A stretch of 34,741 bases of DNA from JAVBMJ01 sp031552535 (GCA_031552535.1 JAVBMJ010000008.1:1-34741); one strand, 5' to 3'. Shown: positions 7,585 through 15,713, counted from the stretch's first letter. The notes: generated from the letters alone by a model not told the origin. Made by a program: numbers and translations.

Positions 7585-7686
7585 GTTGTTTGAATCTGTT
7601 AGCGGGATTATTTTATATCTGTTTGCCGATGATTATTCGCGGTGGGATGAGGCGAACAGGGTTCTATTTAACGAATTCCACCGCGA
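7585..7686 (+). repeat. Dispersed intergenic repeat of about 100 bp, copy A
   Basis: A near-copy of the reverse complement of 24092-24194. Shared blocks include GATTATTTTATATC, TTGCCGATGATT, CGCGGTGGGATGAGGCGAA and TTTAACGAAT. Inside, TTCGC pairs with GCGAA around GGTGGGATGAG, and in this copy the stem extends outward as CTGTTTGCC with GGCGAACAG. The repeat ends next to the queD stop codon. Function unknown; a REP- or MITE-like element or a structured 3' UTR element would fit. Confidence 0.75.
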
Positions 7687-7691
7687 TAACA

Positions 7692-8132
7692 CTATTCTAC
7701 CCATTCGGCGTAGGAGTTGGCTGTCTCGTGAAGTTTCAACGACACGAGTGCGACTCCCTGCGGCAGTAGGGGACGAATGGCAGCCGCAAACCTGACTACA
7801 AGATTTTCGCATGTGGGCTGGTAATCGACTTCTTCCACACGCTCGAACGAACGGCGCAACATTTCGCGCAGGGATTCATTACCGGGGGTAATGCGTATCA
7901 TCAGCGTATGATCGTAGCGATCCACTACCGCCTCGTTGACAAGCCGTTTCAGTTCGCCGAAATCCATCACCATCCCGTATTTAGGGTTCGACCCGTCGTC
8001 GCACACCTTCCCGCAAAGTGTCACCGCCATCCTGTATGAATGGCCGTGTATCTGGCTGCATGCGCCGTCGTAACCCTCCAGCGTATGGGCCATTTCGAAC
8101 GAGAACTCCCGGGTTATTCTGACTTTGCCCAT
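7692..8132 (-). CDS. queD: 6-pyruvoyl-tetrahydropterin synthase / QueD family
   Basis: A cytosolic enzyme of 146 aa in the PTPS/QueD family, which makes 6-carboxy-5,6,7,8-tetrahydropterin from dihydroneopterin triphosphate in queuosine (preQ0) synthesis. Zinc ligands H16 (FEMAHTLEGYDGACSQIHGHS), H29 and H31 and the catalytic C25 are visible, as is the conserved C-terminal Glu in LHETANSYAEW. The length suits QueD. The ATG follows the lrp stop after one base (TGAAATG), so translation is probably coupled to lrp. No other queuosine genes are in the window, so the alternative of another pterin-pathway role remains open. Confidence 0.88.
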   Translation of the reverse strand: MGKVRITREFSFEMAHTLEGYDGACSQIHGHSYRMAVTLCGKVCDDGSNPKYGMVMDFGELKRLVNEAVVDRYDHTLMIRITPGNESLREMLRRSFERVEEVDYQPTCENLVVRFAAAIRPLLPQGVALVSLKLHETANSYAEWVE

Positions 8133-8133
8133 T

Positions 8134-8613
8134 TCACTCGTGTATTTCGAGCCCCTCCATATATACCGGACGCGAAAAAGCCTCGCTCAACGAGATGAAC
8201 GTCTCGGTTTGCGAAATACCCTGTATTTTCAGGACCCTGTCGAAAATAGTGTGCATCAGGTGTTCGTTATCGGAGCAATACAACTTTATAAGGATATTGA
8301 ACTTCCCCGTAATAAAATGGCACTCCACTATCTCAGGGATATTTTTCAAATCCTGCACCGTGGTCATATTGAGCGCCGGGTCCGAAAGGGCTATCCCAAT
8401 GATCGCACAAACGTCGAACCCCAGATTCTTGGGGTCGACCACTATCTGCGAGCCGAGTATGATGCCCGCGTCATCCAGTTTTTTAACCCTTTGGTGTATT
8501 GCCGCACCCGAAATTCCACACTCCCGTGCAATTTCCAGAAAAGGCATACGCGCGTTCTTCACAAGGTACTGCAATATCTTGCGGTCTATGGCATCTATAA
8601 CTACCTTCGTCAT
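8134..8613 (-). CDS. Lrp/AsnC family transcriptional regulator
   Basis: A 159-aa DNA-binding regulator. The N-terminal winged helix-turn-helix has the standard form IDAIDRKILQYLVKNARMP, LEIARECGISGAAIHQRVKKL, DDAGIILGSQIVVDPKNLG. The C-terminal ligand-sensing RAM domain follows (about 65-150: VQDLKNIPEIVECHFITGKF, then NILIKLYCSD). I chose the ATG that starts just before the HTH; a longer frame adds 37 residues of unconserved sequence. It lies between kbl (112 bp upstream) and queD (1 bp downstream) on the same strand. Proximity to kbl suggests, without proof, control of amino-acid metabolism. Confidence 0.9.
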   Translation of the reverse strand: MTKVVIDAIDRKILQYLVKNARMPFLEIARECGISGAAIHQRVKKLDDAGIILGSQIVVDPKNLGFDVCAIIGIALSDPALNMTTVQDLKNIPEIVECHFITGKFNILIKLYCSDNEHLMHTIFDRVLKIQGISQTETFISLSEAFSRPVYMEGLEIHE

Positions 8614-8725
8614 CGTCGTCGAGTCATTTTGACGTGTGCCCCGGGAGGAACCCGCCGGTTTTATATCGAGGCTACCGCTACGAAATCCCGGTCCTGTGCG
8701 GTACATATCACGGCATTTATACACC

Positions 8726-9913
8726 CTATTTGATCACCCCCAGGCTCCGGCCCACCTTTATAAAGGCGTCGGCGCATGCGTCGAGTTGGGCCGTGGTGTG
8801 GCCCGCCGAAACCTGCACACGAATGCGGGCCTGACCCTTGGGCACCACCGGGTAGTAGAATCCGGTAACATAAATCCCCTCGTTCAAAAGTTCGGCGGCG
8901 AATTTCTGTGACAGGGGCGCATCGTAGAGCATCACTGCACAGATGGCCGACTGAGTGGGCTTGAGGTCGAAACCCGCCGACTGCATACGCGACCGGAAAT
9001 GGTCTACATTTGCCACCAATCTGTCGTGCAGTTCATTAGATTCCCCGAGCATCCTGAATACCTCCAGTCCCGCCCCCACCACCGCTGGCGGGATCGAGTT
9101 CGAGAAGAGATATGGGCGCGAACGCTGTCTCAATAACTCCACTATCTCGCGGCGGCCCGTGGTGAATCCACCTATCGCTCCGCCGAAAGCCTTACCCAGA
9201 GTTCCTGTGATGATGTCGACCTGTCCGCGCAGAGGATAAAGCTCCGTAACGCCCCGCCCCGTAGGACCCACGACCCCCGCCGAATGGCACTCGTCGACCA
9301 TAACCAGGGCGTCGTATTTTTCGGCCAACGCACATATCCTGTCCATCGGGGCCACGTTGCCGTCCATCGAGAACACCCCGTCGGTGACGATTACCCGGAA
9401 GCGCTGTGCCTGTGCCAGTTTGAGCGCGTTTTCCAGTTCATCCATATCGGCGTTGGCGTAACGGTAGCGCACGGCTTTCGAAAGGCGCACCCCGTCGATG
9501 ATCGAGGCATGGTTGAGCGCATCGGATATTATGGCGTCCTCCTCGGTGAACAGCGGCTCAAAAATCCCGCCGTTGGCATCGAAACAAGCCGCATAAAGGA
9601 TCGTATCCTCAGTGCCGAAATAGTCGGATATGGCCGCTTCTAATTGCTTGTGGATATCCTGCGTGCCGCATATGAACCTCACCGACGACATGCCGTACCC
9701 GCGCGTGTCCATTGCCTGTTTGGCGGCCTCCACCAATCGCGGATGATTCGACAGGCCGAGGTAGTTGTTTGCGCAAAAATTTAGACATTTACGTCCTCCG
9801 ACCTCTATTTCGGCCTGTTGGGCCGATTCGATCACCCGCTCATCTTTGTAAAGCCCTGCTTCGCGGATAGCTGCAATTTCCTTTTCAAGGAATTCTTTCA
9901 TTTTGCCGTACAT
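8726..9913 (-). CDS. kbl: 2-amino-3-ketobutyrate CoA ligase (glycine C-acetyltransferase)
   Basis: A PLP enzyme of the alpha-oxoamine synthase family, 395 aa. It converts 2-amino-3-ketobutyrate and CoA to glycine and acetyl-CoA in threonine breakdown. Close to the E. coli Kbl pattern throughout: CLNFCANNYLGLSNHPRL, VRFICGTQDIHKQLE, AIISDALNHASIIDGVRL, VDECHSAGVVGPTGRG, the PLP lysine K241 in IITGTLGKAFGGAIGG, and YPVVPKGQARIRVQ near the end. I considered the related sphingolipid enzyme serine palmitoyltransferase, but the Kbl-specific blocks argue for Kbl. The partner gene tdh is not in the window. A minus-strand -7 box lies at 9961-9968; a second possible start is Met5. Confidence 0.93.
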   Translation of the reverse strand: MYGKMKEFLEKEIAAIREAGLYKDERVIESAQQAEIEVGGRKCLNFCANNYLGLSNHPRLVEAAKQAMDTRGYGMSSVRFICGTQDIHKQLEAAISDYFGTEDTILYAACFDANGGIFEPLFTEEDAIISDALNHASIIDGVRLSKAVRYRYANADMDELENALKLAQAQRFRVIVTDGVFSMDGNVAPMDRICALAEKYDALVMVDECHSAGVVGPTGRGVTELYPLRGQVDIITGTLGKAFGGAIGGFTTGRREIVELLRQRSRPYLFSNSIPPAVVGAGLEVFRMLGESNELHDRLVANVDHFRSRMQSAGFDLKPTQSAICAVMLYDAPLSQKFAAELLNEGIYVTGFYYPVVPKGQARIRVQVSAGHTTAQLDACADAFIKVGRSLGVIK

Positions 9914-9960
9914 AGCGTTATGCGGTTTACGATTTGATTTAAAAGTCCCTTATAAAGTAA

Positions 9961-9968
9961 CAAAGTTA
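9961..9968 (-). promoter_or_regulatory. -7 box of the kbl promoter
   Basis: The minus strand reads TAACTTTG, an exact TAnnTTTG match, 48 bp upstream of the kbl start. No clear TTTG -33 box is seen at the usual distance. Confidence 0.5.
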
Positions 9969-10022
9969 AAATTTTTAAATAATATTTCCTACCCCCGTGT
10001 TCCGATTTATTGGCAAAATGCG

Positions 10023-10030
10023 TACCTTTG
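10023..10030 (+). promoter_or_regulatory. -7 box of the pgk promoter
   Basis: TACCTTTG is an exact TAnnTTTG match 49 bp before the pgk ATG. The -33 region is weak. It is divergent from the kbl promoter, about 55 bp away. Confidence 0.55.
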
Positions 10031-10078
10031 GAGGCCGGTTGGAGATTCTTAAATTTCTTAAAAAATACGATAATTGCG

Positions 10079-11359
10079 ATGAAATCAATTGAAACTTACG
10101 ATTTTAAAGGCAAGCGCGCGATAATCCGTGTCGACTTTAACGTGCCTTTGAACGAAAAACTGGAAGTTACCGACGATACCCGTATCCGCGCGGCGATCCC
10201 CACGATCAAAAAAGTATTGGCCGGCGGCGGCAGCGTGATCCTTATGTCGCACCTCGGCCGTCCCGAAAAGGGAATCACCGATGCACTCTCGCTCAAGAAC
10301 GTAATCCCGACCATCGAGAAGAATCTGGGAGTCAAGGTGGAGTTTGCGGGCGACTGCATGGGAGCCGAGGCTGCCGAAATGAGCGCTGCGCTGAAGCCCG
10401 GTCAGGTCATATTGCTCGAAAACCTCCGTTTCTATGCCGAGGAGGAGGGCAAACCGCGCGGCATAGCCAAAGACGCTCCCGACGATGTGAAAGACGCAGC
10501 TAAAAAGGAGGTAAAAGCCAGTCAGAAGGATTTTGTCAAAAAACTCGCTTCGTATGCCGACTGCTATATCAACGATGCGTTCGGCACGGCCCACCGCGCA
10601 CACGCTTCCACAGCCCTGATAGCCGACTATTTCCCTAACGACAAGATGTTCGGTTACGTTATCGAAGGCGAGTTGAAAGCTATCGACGGAGTGATGAACC
10701 ATGCCCAGAAACCTTTCCTGGCCATCCTTGGCGGATCGAAAGTTTCGTCGAAGATCACCATCATCGACAAGTTGCTCGACACGGTCGACAGCCTTATCAT
10801 CGGCGGAGGTATGACCTACACGTTCATGGCAGCACAGGGGGGCAATGTGGGTAGTTCGATCTGCGAACCCGACCAGTTCGAAACAGCACATGCCATATTG
10901 GCTAAGGCTAAAGAGAAAGGTATCAAAATACTGTTCGCTTCCGACGCGCTGTGCGGCCCCGACACCGCATTCGACAGTTTCAAGAAAGGCGAGCTGGTAG
11001 AGACGGCGCTTTATCCATCCAACGATATCCCCCAAGGCTGGGAAGGCCTGGACGTAGGCCCCGAAACGATGGAGTATTTCCGCGAACATATCCTCACCGC
11101 CAAGACCATTCTGTGGAACGGCCCGGTGGGAGTATTCGAACAGCCGCAGTTCGAGGGCGGATCGCGTGCCGTGGCCGAAGCCATCGCTCAGGCCACCTCT
11201 AAAGGCGCATACTCGCTCATCGGCGGCGGCGACTCAGTGGCCTGCATCAATAAATTCGGCCTGGCCGACAAGGTAAGCTACGTCTCCACAGGCGGTGGAG
11301 CACTGCTCGAATACATGGAAGGCAAAGGCCTCCCCGGTATCGCAGCTATCGAAAAGTAA
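10079..11359 (+). CDS. pgk: Phosphoglycerate kinase
   Basis: A glycolytic enzyme of 426 aa transferring phosphate between 1,3-bisphosphoglycerate and ADP. Family blocks: RAIIRVDFNVPLN near the start, SVILMSHLGRPEKG, VILLENLRFYAEEE, YINDAFGTAHRAHAS, FLAILGGSKVSSKI, TILWNGPVGVFE, and the C-terminal nucleotide loop LIGGGDSVACINKFG. I chose the ATG at 10079 because MKSIETYDFKGKRAIIRVDFN is the family N-terminus; the longer frame runs back through the -7 box at 10023. The gene is monocistronic, divergent from kbl, and ends in an unusual inverted 3' region shared with the convergent kinase gene. Confidence 0.97.
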   Translation: MKSIETYDFKGKRAIIRVDFNVPLNEKLEVTDDTRIRAAIPTIKKVLAGGGSVILMSHLGRPEKGITDALSLKNVIPTIEKNLGVKVEFAGDCMGAEAAEMSAALKPGQVILLENLRFYAEEEGKPRGIAKDAPDDVKDAAKKEVKASQKDFVKKLASYADCYINDAFGTAHRAHASTALIADYFPNDKMFGYVIEGELKAIDGVMNHAQKPFLAILGGSKVSSKITIIDKLLDTVDSLIIGGGMTYTFMAAQGGNVGSSICEPDQFETAHAILAKAKEKGIKILFASDALCGPDTAFDSFKKGELVETALYPSNDIPQGWEGLDVGPETMEYFREHILTAKTILWNGPVGVFEQPQFEGGSRAVAEAIAQATSKGAYSLIGGGDSVACINKFGLADKVSYVSTGGGALLEYMEGKGLPGIAAIEK

Positions 11360-11395
11360 CCCCCGGAGATATAACTTGTTGCACAGTTCCCAACC

Positions 11396-11417
11396 GCCGC
11401 TTTTTTCAAAAAGCGGC
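11396..11417 (+). terminator. Hairpin downstream of pgk
   Basis: GCCGCTTTTT pairs with AAAAAGCGGC around a 2-nt loop, 37 bp past the pgk stop. The T tract is inside the stem rather than after it, so termination could work on either strand. Confidence 0.5.
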
Positions 11418-11455
11418 ACCAACAACTTTTAATCCCGATCTTGCTCTGAATCTGA

Positions 11456-11520
11456 AGCATTCTAAATTAGAGAGGTCATGAAAATATTTGATTTTCATGA
11501 CCTCTCTAATTTAGAATGCT
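11456..11520. repeat. 30-bp perfect hairpin between pgk and the kinase gene
   Basis: 11456-11485 is perfectly complementary to 11491-11520 with a 5-nt loop ATTTG. No protein signal is accepted here, although a 20-codon ATG frame crosses it as a by-product of the palindrome. Position in a convergent gap suggests a bidirectional transcription stop or a mobile palindrome. Confidence 0.85.
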
Positions 11521-11557
11521 ATAGGTTCGGAACAAAGTAATGATTGAAGTTTTTTGG

Positions 11558-11580
11558 GCGACTTTTTCGAAAAAAGTCGC
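11558..11580 (-). terminator. Hairpin downstream of the phoR-like kinase gene
   Basis: GCGACTTTTT (11558-11567) pairs with AAAAAGTCGC (11571-11580) in a stem very like the one after pgk on the other side. It lies 39 bp past the kinase stop. Confidence 0.5.
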
Positions 11581-11618
11581 AGTCGAAGACCGTGTAATAA
11601 AGTTATATCTCCGGGGGG

Positions 11619-13355
11619 TTACTTTTTAGGGAGTTTGAACAGGAATTCGAGGCCGCCGGAGGGGGCGTTTTTCGCGGTTATGGTGCCACGGTGGAATGCG
11701 ACGGCGTTACGTACGATGGAGAGTCCGAGTCCTGAGCCGCCGGTGTCGCGGGTGCGTCCTTCGCCGACGCGGTAGAAGCGTTCGAAGATGCGCCCGAGGT
11801 GTTTCTCGTCGGGAATGCCGGTGCCGGTATCGGAAAATGAGAAATAGTAGAATTCCGAATCTTCGTTATATACGCCCACGCTTATCGTCACTCCGGACCC
11901 GGCATAACGTATCGCATTGTCGGTCAGGTTGCGAAAGATGGAATATAGCAGGTGGCGGTTGCCTTTCACTGTCACATTGTTCCCGACACGGCACTGCACT
12001 TCGATGTTGTTGGCTCGCAACTGCGGTTCGAGGTCGGCGAATAATCCGTCGAGCAGCCCCCGTATCCCCACCATCTCCAGGGTGAATGCTTGCGGCGCTT
12101 CTTCTATTTTGGTTATCAGGCTCATGTCGCGGATCAACTCGCTGAGGACCACCGTTTGCCCATATGCTTTAGAGATGAACTGGTGCTGCCGCGAGGTATC
12201 GAGCGGCTGTTCCAACACGGTTTCGAGATCTCCGCGGATCGTGGTCACGGGGGTACGCAGTTCGTGGGCGATGTTGCCTGTCATCTCCTGTTTCAGCAGG
12301 CGCGTTTTTTCCTGTGAAGTGATGTCGTTAACGATTATTTCGAACCCGCCGTCTTCGAACGAGTTGACCCTGACGGCAAAATGTTTCCCGTGGCGGGCGA
12401 CTTTGATTTCGCGGTAACCCGCATCATCGTTGCCACCGCCATCGCACTTGCGGGGGATGATATTTTCGAATGCGGGCTCGGAGAGTGCCGCTTCGGGATC
12501 GCCCGGCAAGCGGTCGGAGATAATGTTGAGATACTGGATGAAGAGGCCGTTGCAAAACTCCACCTTGCGTCCGGGCGAGAAGAAGCATATTCCCTCTTCG
12601 GAGCTGTGGACGTGTTGCAGCAACTTTTCCCTTTCGCGGGCAATGGCCTTTTTGCTTTCCGTCAATTGACGGTAGTGGCTGGCTATCTTCGCCCCTATCT
12701 CACCCAATTCGTCGTCGGGGAACTTAGTGGCGGGTAGATTCGTATCTTCGTCCTCGGTGGCCAGGGCAAAGCTGTGGAGTTGCCCTATAGACTTACCGAA
12801 ACGCCCGGCCACATAATTGACCAACAGCAATATGGCTGCAAAAAGCACAGCGGTATAATACAAAAACAGCTTGTCGGGTTTAAGCACATTGCGCACCCCT
12901 ACATCGTAGGGCAACGCCACGCGTAAGTAGTGATCCCCGAAACGCTTGGCGTAGTAGATATATTCGTGGTTGTTGGATGCCGACAGCCTTATCGATGTTC
13001 CGGTGCCTTTCGCACGCGCCTGCTCTATTTCTGGCCTCGAAGCGTGGTTATCGACGGCATTAACCGGATTATCATAGAGCACTTTGCCCTTATCGCTCAC
13101 CAGCGTAAGGCGCAGGTTGCCGGGAAAAAGCGCCATCACACTATCGAGCACCCCGTGCGGATCTCCGCCATGGAGGGCGGCATCGGCTATATCGGCATAA
13201 ATATCCAACTCGCCTTCGAGCGCCACCGTCTTCTGTTGGCGTTCGCGCGACTGTTCGAGCACGACGACCCCTATGGTGAAAACGGCAAATATCGCCACGA
13301 ACCACACCATGAGGCGTTGTTTGAAGTTAAGAGTCTGCCTGAAGCCTGTTTTCAT
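11619..13355 (-). CDS. PhoR-like sensor histidine kinase
   Basis: A membrane sensor kinase of 578 aa. Order of parts: TM1 at about 15-34; extracytoplasmic sensor region at about 35-162; TM2 at about 163-184; linker and coiled coil to about 250; PAS-like domain at about 250-345; HisKA with phospho-acceptor H364 (NIAHELRTPVTTIRGDLE); HATPase_c with N box NLTDNAIRYAG (476-486), G1 DTGTGIP (509-515) and G2 GGSGLGLSI (539-547). The architecture and its place after a PhoB-like regulator and the pst-phoU genes make it the probable phosphate sensor PhoR. The symbol is left empty because Bacteroidota carry many such kinases. The start region (13331-13355) is nearly identical to the arms of the hairpin at 13471-13523. 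Confidence 0.88.
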   Translation of the reverse strand: MKTGFRQTLNFKQRLMVWFVAIFAVFTIGVVVLEQSRERQQKTVALEGELDIYADIADAALHGGDPHGVLDSVMALFPGNLRLTLVSDKGKVLYDNPVNAVDNHASRPEIEQARAKGTGTSIRLSASNNHEYIYYAKRFGDHYLRVALPYDVGVRNVLKPDKLFLYYTAVLFAAILLLVNYVAGRFGKSIGQLHSFALATEDEDTNLPATKFPDDELGEIGAKIASHYRQLTESKKAIAREREKLLQHVHSSEEGICFFSPGRKVEFCNGLFIQYLNIISDRLPGDPEAALSEPAFENIIPRKCDGGGNDDAGYREIKVARHGKHFAVRVNSFEDGGFEIIVNDITSQEKTRLLKQEMTGNIAHELRTPVTTIRGDLETVLEQPLDTSRQHQFISKAYGQTVVLSELIRDMSLITKIEEAPQAFTLEMVGIRGLLDGLFADLEPQLRANNIEVQCRVGNNVTVKGNRHLLYSIFRNLTDNAIRYAGSGVTISVGVYNEDSEFYYFSFSDTGTGIPDEKHLGRIFERFYRVGEGRTRDTGGSGLGLSIVRNAVAFHRGTITAKNAPSGGLEFLFKLPKK

Positions 13356-13470
13356 AATATCTTATGGTTCTTTTCTGCGCTTGCCTTACCCGCCTCCCTT
13401 GCCGTGGGGCACCGCCACGTCCACGGTCGGCGGGCAAAGCAATCGTCATAAAATTGACTCATAATCTTTC

Positions 13471-13523
13471 ATAAAAACAGGTTTCAGGCAGACTCCGAGA
13501 GTCTGCCTGAAACCTGTTTTTAT
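13471..13523 (-). promoter_or_regulatory. 25-bp perfect hairpin between regulator and kinase, arms copied from the kinase start
   Basis: 13471-13495 pairs perfectly with 13499-13523 around the loop CGA. On the mRNA the stem begins at the stop codon of the response regulator and ends in GTTTTTAT, so it can act as an intrinsic terminator or attenuator. The upstream mRNA arm matches 23 of the first 25 nt of the kinase gene (ATGAAAACAGGCTTCAGGCA and on). The downstream arm can therefore pair either with its own partner or with the kinase start codon 115 nt further on (24 of 25 positions, counting one G-U). The structure is seen; a regulatory role is inferred. Confidence 0.7.
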
Positions 13524-14209
13524 AAGCTCGACGTATCGAAGCGGTACCCGTAGCCCAACTTGCTGGATATAAGGCGTGAATATTCTCCCAGTTTTTTGCG
13601 CATGCGTGTTATATGCACATCCACCGTGCGTTCTGTGATATACGGTGTGTCGCTCCAGAGGGTATCTATAAGCATCTCCCTCGAAAATATCTTCGACGGA
13701 TTCGACGCCAGCAGTAGCAGGATCTCGAATTCGGTTTTGGTCAGCGTTATCTTTCCGTCCCCCACGGACACCTCCTTCAGGGAGGGATTTATTGAAAGTG
13801 TGCCGAAGACCAACCTCTCATGCGTGGTTTCCACGACCGGATGATGCCGCTTAAGAACGGCCCTGACACGCGCCACGACCTCCTTTATGGAAAAAGGCTT
13901 CGAAATATAGTCGTCGCCGCCCACGGAAAACCCGGTCAGCATATCGTTTTCGGTATCTTTGGCCGTAAGAAATATGATAGGCGTGTCGTTGCCCTCGCGA
14001 CGCAGCAATTCGGCCATTTTGTAGCCCGACATGCCGCCCATCATCACGTCGAGCAGTATGAGCGAATGGCCGTGGTCCGCCGCCAGCTTTTCGAGCGCTT
14101 CTTCGGCCGAGGCGGCACAAGTCACCATATAGCCTTCGCTGGCGAGGTTGAACTGGAGTATCTCGCAAATATCGCTCTGGTCGTCGACTATGAGTATTTT
14201 TTCACGCAT
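13520..14209 (-). CDS. PhoB/OmpR-family response regulator
   Basis: A 229-aa DNA-binding regulator. Receiver domain at 1-120: acidic pair D9-D10 (ILIVDDQSD), phospho-acceptor D54 (LILLDVMMGG), T82 (FLTAKD) and K104 (ISKPF). The C-terminal winged helix is of the OmpR/PhoB type (about 130-227: LTKTEFEILLLLASNPSKIF, ITRMRKKLG and GYGYRF). It follows phoU after 27 bp and precedes the kinase after 164 bp. That order, together with the pst genes, points to phosphate control. The stop codon is embedded in the foot of the hairpin at 13471-13523. Confidence 0.9.
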   Translation of the reverse strand: MREKILIVDDQSDICEILQFNLASEGYMVTCAASAEEALEKLAADHGHSLILLDVMMGGMSGYKMAELLRREGNDTPIIFLTAKDTENDMLTGFSVGGDDYISKPFSIKEVVARVRAVLKRHHPVVETTHERLVFGTLSINPSLKEVSVGDGKITLTKTEFEILLLLASNPSKIFSREMLIDTLWSDTPYITERTVDVHITRMRKKLGEYSRLISSKLGYGYRFDTSSL

Positions 14210-14236
14210 GGAGCCGGTATTTATATTGCAAATCTA

Positions 14237-14899
14237 CTATTTTCCCCCGTGTTTGAGCACCTTCGCGTCGACATAAAACACGATTTCCTCGACGATATTG
14301 CTGCAATGGTCGCCGATGCGCTCCAATTTGCGTATCAGTAGCGACATCTTCAGCCCGCAACGGCTCATAGCCGGGTTGTCATGAATATAACGCGCCAGGA
14401 TATCGAGTGACGAGGCGTACATCGCGTCGACTTCCTCATCGCGGGAGAGGATGCGTCCCGAAAGTTTTGTGTTTTCCGATTCCAGCGCCACAAAACTGTC
14501 CGACAGCATCGAGATCAATGTGTCGAATATCTTTTCGACCTGCAATTCCTCTATGACCATGGGGTCGATCTTGGCACACTCCTCCTCGATTATGTGGCGG
14601 GCTATGCCTTCGGCGAAGTCGCCTATGCGTTCCAGTGTGCTGCTTATCTTTATCAGCGACAACACCAGCCTCAGGTCGACGGCCACGGGATTGTAGAGCG
14701 CTATATAGTTTTCGCAGTCGCTGTCTATCTTAAGTTCGAACGCGTCGACACGTTTCTCGCGGCTGGCTATCTCGCGGGCCAGTTCCATATCGCTGTCGAG
14801 GAACGCCCGTTTCGATTTTTCGAGTTGCGACAGTACCAACTGCCACATCTGGGATACCTCCTCTTTCAGTGCGAGGAGCTCTTTTTCGGTATGTTTCAT
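14237..14899 (-). CDS. phoU: Phosphate signalling protein PhoU
   Basis: A 220-aa all-helical cytosolic protein of two PhoU repeats. The metal-binding motifs of the family are visible in both halves: STLERIGDFAEGIARHI (about 87-103) and RKLERIGDHCSNIVEEIVFY (about 188-207). PhoU links the Pst transporter to the PhoR kinase and represses the phosphate regulon when phosphate is plentiful. It lies 61 bp after pstB and 27 bp before the regulator, consistent with one phosphate operon. Confidence 0.95.
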   Translation of the reverse strand: MKHTEKELLALKEEVSQMWQLVLSQLEKSKRAFLDSDMELAREIASREKRVDAFELKIDSDCENYIALYNPVAVDLRLVLSLIKISSTLERIGDFAEGIARHIIEEECAKIDPMVIEELQVEKIFDTLISMLSDSFVALESENTKLSGRILSRDEEVDAMYASSLDILARYIHDNPAMSRCGLKMSLLIRKLERIGDHCSNIVEEIVFYVDAKVLKHGGK

Positions 14900-14960
14900 T
14901 TTTCGTGTTTTTGTCGGGGTAATACATCCTGAGCCAGGTAATATCAGAAGACGCAGTGCG

Positions 14961-15713
14961 TCATCCGAAGCGGCCGGTGATATAGTCCTGGGTCTGTTTT
15001 TTCGCAGGGTTGAGGAACATTTTTTTAGTTTCGTTATACTCTACCAACTCGCCCAGCATGAAGAATCCGGTATGGTCGCTCACTCGGGCCGCTTGTTGCA
15101 TATTGTGTGTCACGATCACTATCGTGTAATTCTGTTTGAGGTTGTGTATCAGTTCCTCGATCTTCGACGTCGATATCGGGTCAAGGGCCGAGGCGGGTTC
15201 GTCCATCAGCAATATCGAAGGAGATATCGCCAGTGCGCGGGCTATGCACAGTCGCTGCTGCTGTCCCCCGGAGAGTTCGAACGCCGACTTGCGCAGTTTG
15301 TCCTTCACTTCATCCCACAGCGCCGCGTCGCGCAACGACTCCTCGACACGGGAGGCGATGAAAGCCTTGTCGCGGACGCCGTTTACCCGCAGGCCGTAGG
15401 CCACGTTTTCGAATATCGACTTGGGGAACGGATTGGGTTTTTGAAATACCATGCCCACCTTCTTGCGCAGGTCGTCGACCAGCACATGGCGCCCGTAGAT
15501 ATTTTCGCCGTCGATAAGGCACTCCCCAGTGAGGCGCGTGTGGTCGATCAGGTCGTTCATGCGGTTGAACAGGCGCAGGAAAGTCGACTTGCCACACCCC
15601 GATGGGCCGATGAAAGCCGTGACTGTGTTAGCTTCCATGCGCATCGAGATGCTTTTCAACGCATGAAAATCGCCGTAATAAAAGTCTACATTTTTTGCTT
15701 CTATCATTGTCAA
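14961..15713 (-). CDS. pstB: Phosphate ABC transporter ATP-binding protein
   Basis: The ATPase of the Pst high-affinity phosphate importer, 250 aa. Walker A GPSGCGKST (36-44), Q-loop MVFQKPNPFP (88-97), signature LSGGQQQR (147-154), Walker B ILLMDEPASALDP (167-179), H-loop VIVTHNMQQAARVSD. The extra PNPFPKSI after the Q-loop is typical of PstB. The start overlaps the pstA stop by 4 bp, indicating translational coupling. Confidence 0.97.
   Translation of the reverse strand: MTMIEAKNVDFYYGDFHALKSISMRMEANTVTAFIGPSGCGKSTFLRLFNRMNDLIDHTRLTGECLIDGENIYGRHVLVDDLRKKVGMVFQKPNPFPKSIFENVAYGLRVNGVRDKAFIASRVEESLRDAALWDEVKDKLRKSAFELSGGQQQRLCIARALAISPSILLMDEPASALDPISTSKIEELIHNLKQNYTIVIVTHNMQQAARVSDHTGFFMLGELVEYNETKKMFLNPAKKQTQDYITGRFG

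Larger units (their letters stand above)
11352..11628. repeat. Inverted duplication of 3' regions between pgk and the phoR-like gene
   Basis: The last codons of pgk and the following bases (AAAAGTAACCCCCGGAGATA, from 11353) recur in reverse complement at the 3' end of the convergent kinase gene (about 11602-11627, there with one extra C). The similarity continues, diverged, through a terminator-like hairpin on each side (11396-11417 and 11558-11580). A 30-bp perfect hairpin sits between them (11456-11520). Each gene is thus followed by a related 3' UTR, facing each other. Confidence 0.75.

Noticed and set aside
8726..9913. Serine palmitoyltransferase (sphingolipid synthesis) as the identity of the kbl gene
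   Set aside because: The blocks VRFICGTQD, ISDALNHASIIDGVRL and YPVVPKGQARIR follow the Kbl pattern closely.
10085..11089. 334-codon frame antisense to pgk
   Set aside because: A coding shadow of pgk codon usage; the sequence is not protein-like and pgk is certain.
11478..11540. 20-codon ATG frame inside the 30-bp palindrome
   Set aside because: Created by the palindrome itself; no sign of a ribosome-coupled gene.
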